Shown here piece after piece: positions 59,958 to 64,000 of a DNA stretch of 64,000 nucleotides. The notes below the pieces were generated by a model. It was not told where the DNA came from and made no database searches. It saw only the letters and a program-made list of their open reading frames with translations. Position numbers and translations under genes: made by a program. The DNA is from Amycolatopsis nalaikhensis. Its GTDB lineage: Bacteria > Actinomycetota > Actinomycetes > Mycobacteriales > Pseudonocardiaceae. Position 1 is the first letter of the stretch. Each line of letters begins with the position of its first letter. The stretch spans positions 875,501 through 939,500 of the forward strand of contig NZ_CP127173.1 in the NCBI RefSeq assembly GCF_030264295.1. The letters are read 5' to 3'.

Positions 59958-61001
59958 TCACCTCCGGAAGCGGTTCGGGTGTGGCTTAGGTGGGAGCGGG
60001 TTCGGCGCGAGGAGCTCGGCCGGGCCCGACTGGTCCGCCGCGATGGCCGGGGGCGCCGGGGTGGGTGTGTCGAAATGGGGCCAGAGCTGGGCGAGCTCGG
60101 CGAGCCGGAGCCGACCGGGACGACGGGGAGAGGGCCCGCCGATCGGAAGCCATCGCGCGACGGCGGGGTTGTTCTCGCCGGCCACTCCGGCCATGTCGGC
60201 GGCGCTCGTTGCCAACGGAACCAGCGCTGGACGGTCCAGTTGGGACAGTGCGTCAGCGAAGGCCCGGCGGGCAGTGATTTCGCGGCGGTTGGTAGGCAGC
60301 CACACGAGTACGGGGGTGGTGATACCCGTTGCGGTGGCGAGCTTTTCGTAGTCGGCCAGCTTGCGGGCGAGTTTGCCCAAGTCCTCGGTGCCGAAGTCGA
60401 ATTCGAGGAAGAACTCGATCTGATGGCCGTCCTCGCGCCAGCGGCCATAGGCGTCGGGGCGAACCATGTCGCCGAAGAGCCGACGACAGCGCAGTTCGGA
60501 CCACCACGCGGTCAGCCGACCGCGAGCTCCGGGGCGTCGGCTGAGCGCGACGAGGGTGGTGAAGAACCCGTTGACGCCGACGGTATGGGCCAGGCGCAGC
60601 GAGTGCGCGATGCCAATCGCGTCCTCGTGGCGATAGCCGAGTTGCTTGGGATCGAGACCGTCCTCGTAGGCGAGGGCGACCGCTCCGGCGATGTCGAGCA
60701 CGTAGTGCATCGGCGCGGTGCCGGAGCTGACGAACGGCTGGAACCGGTCGACGACGCGCCATTTGAACAGTTGCAGGAGGCGGTGGTTGGCCGCTCGCAT
60801 GGTCGGGTAGCAGAGCTCGACGATCTGCTGGGTGGTGAAGACCCTGTGCTCGTGCAGCATTCGGGCCAGCCACCGATCCCGCTGGGTGAGGTGAGCGGCG
60901 AGTTGGGCGTGGTGCTCACCGGTGGTGGCCGCTCGCGGCGTCGGGCGCTGTGGCATGTGTCCGCGAAGCGCCCGCTGCGGCGTGGGATTGGTAATGGTCA
61001 T
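59958..61001 (-). CDS. Replication-relaxation family protein
   Basis: The product is 347 aa from ATG 61001 behind a GGGAGG site; upstream frame to 61055 is not protein-like. The N-terminal winged-helix domain (RDRWLARMLHEHRVFTTQQIV) and the middle ELRCRRLFGDMVRPDAYGRW ... IEFFLEFDFGTED region match the replication-relaxation (Replic_Relax) family found on actinobacterial conjugative elements and plasmids. It probably acts in element replication or DNA nicking/unwinding. It lies between the NlpC/P60 gene and the VirD4-like gene on the same strand. Confidence 0.8.
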   Translation of the reverse strand: MTITNPTPQRALRGHMPQRPTPRAATTGEHHAQLAAHLTQRDRWLARMLHEHRVFTTQQIVELCYPTMRAANHRLLQLFKWRVVDRFQPFVSSGTAPMHYVLDIAGAVALAYEDGLDPKQLGYRHEDAIGIAHSLRLAHTVGVNGFFTTLVALSRRPGARGRLTAWWSELRCRRLFGDMVRPDAYGRWREDGHQIEFFLEFDFGTEDLGKLARKLADYEKLATATGITTPVLVWLPTNRREITARRAFADALSQLDRPALVPLATSAADMAGVAGENNPAVARWLPIGGPSPRRPGRLRLAELAQLWPHFDTPTPAPPAIAADQSGPAELLAPNPLPPKPHPNRFRR

Positions 61002-61122
61002 GGGCGAGCACCTCCCAGGGTGTGCGGATTCGGCTAAGCCAGAGGACGAGCGCACGCGGGCTCACCGCGAGAATCGTGTGAGCGAGCCCGCATGCGTTGC
61101 GGGAGAACGGAATGAGACAGGA

Positions 61123-63666
61123 CTAGGCCGCGCGCCTTGGGTCCACTGTGGGCCGTGCGGCGCGGCCGGTTGGACTGTCGGCCTCGGCGACCGGTGGACG
61201 GGCGTTGATCCTGGCAGCCTTGCGGATTGCTTTGGCGCGTCCGGGAATCGCGGGCGGGAGCTTCTCGGTGACCGCGGTGAACGGCGGTGCTTCCTCCCCG
61301 CCCAGGACGAGCCGGGCGGCGACGTGGTAGACGCCGAGGTTGGACAGGTCGTGATCGCTCAGGCGGGGCAGGGTGTGCCGCGCGAGTCGTTTGGCGTCCT
61401 CGGGGGAGGCGTTGAAGAAGATCTTCGACCTGGCGTTGGTGCTGATGCCTTCTTCGAGCTCCTTGGGTAGCTGCCCGAGGTACTGGTGTGCCAACGTCAT
61501 CGACAGGCGGTAGCCGCGGGCTTCGGCCAACATGTCTTCCAACGGGTAGGCGAGATTCAGGAAGTTGTGGCACTCGTCGATGTACAACCCGCAGTCACGC
61601 CGTTTGCGTTGCGGGATGCGGGCTCGGCGGGTGGCGGCTTGCCAGGTGCGCGCGACGACGATGGACCCGACCAGCCGCGCTGTTTCCATGCCCAGGGCGT
61701 CCCGCGCGATCCGCACCAAGCAGATCCCACCGGTGTTGAGCACCTCATCCATGTCCACTGTGGATTGCCCGCCAGCGATGGCGGCACGAACGAACGGCCG
61801 CAACAGGAACCCACGAACCTTGTTCATCAGCGGCGCGATCACTTGCGCGCGGGACGCTTCGGACAGGTCGTCGTACCAGGACCAGAACCCGCGCAGCACG
61901 TCGTCGTCGATCTGGTCGCACGCGCGGTGCCGGAACGCCGGCACGGTCAACAGCTTGGGCAAGTCGACCAAGGTCGGCGTACCCGGCAACGCCGTGAGCG
62001 TCAGCAAACCAGCGCGCAGGATGTCGTCGGTGCGCGGCCCCCACGAGGCGGCATAGATCCGGGAAAAGATCGACACCAGGTTGTCGACCGCGCGGGCCTT
62101 GTCCGCACCCTCCAACGGATTGAGCACCGGCGGGCGCGCCCGTGAGTCGGCGTCGAACAGCACCACCTTCTCGCCGAGCTCCTCGGGTAGGCGCATCAGG
62201 ATGTCCGACACGAGATCGCCCTTGGGGTCGACCACGACCACCCCGCGGCCAGCCTCGGCGTCAGCGAGGATCATCCGCGCCATCAGCTCGGACTTGCCGG
62301 AGCCGGTGGCACCGAGGATGTGCAGGTGGTGACGGGCGTCGGCGACGTGCAGGCCGACCGGGCGAGCATGGCCGGAGTCGGACAGGCCGATGGGCTTGAT
62401 CAGCTCGCCGACCGTCGGGATGCCCGGCGGGGGCGGCACGGCCCTCGCCCCGGCTCGCTGCAGACCGGGTGTGGACTCGTCGACCGGGAGGTGCGCGATC
62501 GCGGCCAGCTCGGGAATCGACAGCAGATCGCCTTTGCCAAGCCGACGCTCCGCGAGGACGGTGATCGGCCGGCGAAGCCGGACCCGCCGGTAGTAGTTGT
62601 GCTCGGAGTAGGCCGCGAACGCGGAGGCGATCGCGTGCCCGCGGCCTCGCAGCACCTCGCGCACCGCCTTGGCCTCCGTGGCGCTCGTGTCGGCGGGCAC
62701 GGTGGTGGCCACGACGTAGCGGATGCGGGTCTCGAACTGGTTCTCCCGCAGCTTCTCGACGATCGCGCGGTCCTGCGCCGAGTAGGCCAGGCTGGTCTGC
62801 CGGTCTAGCGATCCCGGCGTCCGCGCCGCACTGGACGGCTTCGGCGTCTTGCCCGGTGTGATCGCGTCGAGCAGTCGACCGACGAAACGAGTAGAACTGC
62901 CCGCGTGCACGCGGCGAGCCGCTCGGCGGGCCTTGGTGACCCGGTAGCCGGCGACCGGTCGGGCAAGGACCTGCACGCAGGCTCGTTCGTGCGGGCCGAG
63001 CCCGACCGGCGCGCCCAGCAGCGCCCGGATCGGGTCGGCCGGATGGTCGGTGCGGATGGGCAACGCCTCGCTGCGCGCCAGGCGTAGCTCGCCGCCGACG
63101 GCCTCGATCCGCCGTCGGTCCGGCGCGGTGGTGGGCAGCGGCGGCTTGGCCGGGGTGGTGCGGGTGTGCGCGCCGGGCCAGGCCGCCTCGATCGCGCGCT
63201 CGACCATGCCGGGCGGCACCGGGCCGGGCACCCACAGCCGGATCTGGACGCCGTCGTCGGTGAACACGAACTCGAACGTGATGTGGGGCTGCCCGCCGAA
63301 CCGGCGCAGCCAGCCGGGCCGTAGCAGGCCGACGAGGTTGCTCCAGACGGTGATCGCTCCGGCGGGGTCGACCGTCGGCGGCGCCAGCACGGTGACCAGT
63401 CGGGCGTCGGTGGCCAGCGTGTTGTGGTAGCGGCGGCGCCACTGTCGCCGCGCGACCACTACGGCGGTGACGACAACCGCGAGCACCGGTCCGGCGGTCG
63501 GACCCCAGGTCAGCGCGAGATCTCGCAGGTGGGCCAGCACGTTCTGGAACGCGCCGAGCGGGTCACGCAGGTAGTCGCCGACCGGTGAGGCGAGGAGATC
63601 CGCGGCCTGCTCGACGTGCTGGGATGTGGTGGTGGACAGGGAAACGGCGGTGATCGGCCAGGACAT
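61123..63666 (-). CDS. VirD4/TraD-like conjugative DNA transfer ATPase
   Basis: The product is 847 aa from ATG 63666; the open frame to 63933 runs into the next gene. An N-terminal membrane segment (PVLAVVVTAVVVARR) is followed by a long central domain and a motor domain with Walker A GATGSGKS at about residue 450 and Walker B LYIDECHNF, with VVDPKGDLVSDI between. It is the coupling protein/ATPase family of type IV secretion systems. Together with Replic_Relax and the cell-wall hydrolase it marks the backbone as conjugative. Confidence 0.85.
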   Translation of the reverse strand: MSWPITAVSLSTTTSQHVEQAADLLASPVGDYLRDPLGAFQNVLAHLRDLALTWGPTAGPVLAVVVTAVVVARRQWRRRYHNTLATDARLVTVLAPPTVDPAGAITVWSNLVGLLRPGWLRRFGGQPHITFEFVFTDDGVQIRLWVPGPVPPGMVERAIEAAWPGAHTRTTPAKPPLPTTAPDRRRIEAVGGELRLARSEALPIRTDHPADPIRALLGAPVGLGPHERACVQVLARPVAGYRVTKARRAARRVHAGSSTRFVGRLLDAITPGKTPKPSSAARTPGSLDRQTSLAYSAQDRAIVEKLRENQFETRIRYVVATTVPADTSATEAKAVREVLRGRGHAIASAFAAYSEHNYYRRVRLRRPITVLAERRLGKGDLLSIPELAAIAHLPVDESTPGLQRAGARAVPPPPGIPTVGELIKPIGLSDSGHARPVGLHVADARHHLHILGATGSGKSELMARMILADAEAGRGVVVVDPKGDLVSDILMRLPEELGEKVVLFDADSRARPPVLNPLEGADKARAVDNLVSIFSRIYAASWGPRTDDILRAGLLTLTALPGTPTLVDLPKLLTVPAFRHRACDQIDDDVLRGFWSWYDDLSEASRAQVIAPLMNKVRGFLLRPFVRAAIAGGQSTVDMDEVLNTGGICLVRIARDALGMETARLVGSIVVARTWQAATRRARIPQRKRRDCGLYIDECHNFLNLAYPLEDMLAEARGYRLSMTLAHQYLGQLPKELEEGISTNARSKIFFNASPEDAKRLARHTLPRLSDHDLSNLGVYHVAARLVLGGEEAPPFTAVTEKLPPAIPGRAKAIRKAARINARPPVAEADSPTGRAARPTVDPRRAA

Positions 63667-63724
63667 CGGGGACCTCCCCACGGAGTGGTCGACGGCACGG
63701 TGTGTGGGCAGTGGCGGTGTGCGA

Positions 63725-64000
63725 TCAGGCCGCCTGCGGCTGGTCGCCATGCGCGGGGCCGGCATCGGCGTTGCTGGGCTGCGGACCGGCGGGTCGGGTG
63801 TTGTCGACGACCAGCCGCAGATGCCGGCGGCTCCGGCGGATGGCGCGTTCGGTGTCGACCTCGGCCTGCCACTCGGAGAACCGGCGCCCGGCCAGTCGCT
63901 TGAGGTAGGCGGGAATGCGGTTGGCCGGGACACCGACCAGGCGCGGGCCGAGGACCGCGAGCAGATCGCTGGCTTCCTGCGATGCCCATCCCGCTTCGGA
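63725..64000 (-). CDS. Partial hypothetical protein at window edge
   Basis: The last 91 codons of a leftward gene that starts outside the window, ending at the stop 63725-63727. The visible part reads ASDLLAVLGPRLVGVPANR, then LAGRRFSEWQAEVDTERAI and a hydrophilic tail. It is 58 bp upstream of the ATPase gene and probably co-transcribed. It cannot be assigned. Confidence 0.55.
   Translation of the reverse strand, partial: SEAGWASQEASDLLAVLGPRLVGVPANRIPAYLKRLAGRRFSEWQAEVDTERAIRRSRRHLRLVVDNTRPAGPQPSNADAGPAHGDQPQAA

Noticed and set aside
1..64000. CRISPR arrays, tRNA or rRNA genes
   Set aside because: No regular spaced repeats, CCA-ended cloverleaf-like sequences or rRNA-like segments were noticed. 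This was by eye, so a short tRNA could be missed.

Overview
The window is high-GC actinomycete DNA, most likely from a Pseudonocardiaceae-type genome or plasmid; this is judged from GC-rich codon use, many GTG starts, ArsR/TetR/MerR regulators of actinobacterial type and an actinobacterial conjugation-type right flank. No rRNA, tRNA or CRISPR array was seen.

The backbone is at the two ends. Left (1-4.9 kb): a TetR regulator cut by the window edge, a broken PAPS-reductase-like remnant, small unknown genes, a phage Mu Mom-like DNA-modification protein, and the first codons of a PAPS-reductase-family gene. Right (55-64 kb): the end of that same gene, an unknown protein, a short DprA-like protein, a YgjP-like metallopeptidase, a small coiled-coil protein, a frameshifted lytic transglycosylase/NlpC-P60 hydrolase, a replication-relaxation protein and a VirD4/TraD-like ATPase. 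This looks like an integrative conjugative element or conjugative plasmid.

The central result is that one backbone gene is cut into four pieces (4808-4917, 19177-19760, 34969-35071, 54962-55496) by three separate Tn554-like elements in the same orientation. Removing the three inserts at their junctions gives one uninterrupted 444-codon reading frame: 110+584+103+535 = 1332 nt. The joins restore a P-loop-like SYGMGAEST motif followed by in-frame sequence, a CCRHCPYAGC cysteine motif, and a VWLALNP segment. Each insert starts, 40-97 bp inside its left junction, with the same four-gene translationally coupled module: three tyrosine-recombinase-family proteins (about 480-510, 590-615 and 700-730 aa) and a 140-156 aa protein with an HTH-like N-terminus and a coiled coil (DUF6262/TnpC-like). 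The three modules are diverged, so they are not recent copies of each other.

The cargoes differ. Element 1 (about 14.3 kb) carries mercury resistance: merA, merB, a second disulfide reductase, a CmtR/MerR-type ArsR repressor, a MerT-like membrane protein, a TlpA-like thioredoxin, a CcdA-like protein, a MerR regulator with its promoter, a Cys-rich 48-aa peptide and an MFS protein. Element 2 (about 15.2 kb) carries two TetR-MFS efflux pairs, one MFS gene being split by an IS701-family element with a TTAG duplication, a MerR regulator, a SulP transporter and a monooxygenase-like protein. Element 3 (about 19.9 kb) carries a hypoxia/dormancy island with the gene content of Mycobacterium tuberculosis Rv0079-Rv0087: an HPF/DATIN-like protein, a pyridoxamine-oxidase-like protein, GTP-dependent PEP carboxykinase, a malic-enzyme-like protein, ArsR regulators, a six-gene energy-converting-hydrogenase-related (Ehr) complex without NiFe-ligating cysteines, and a CBS-BON protein.
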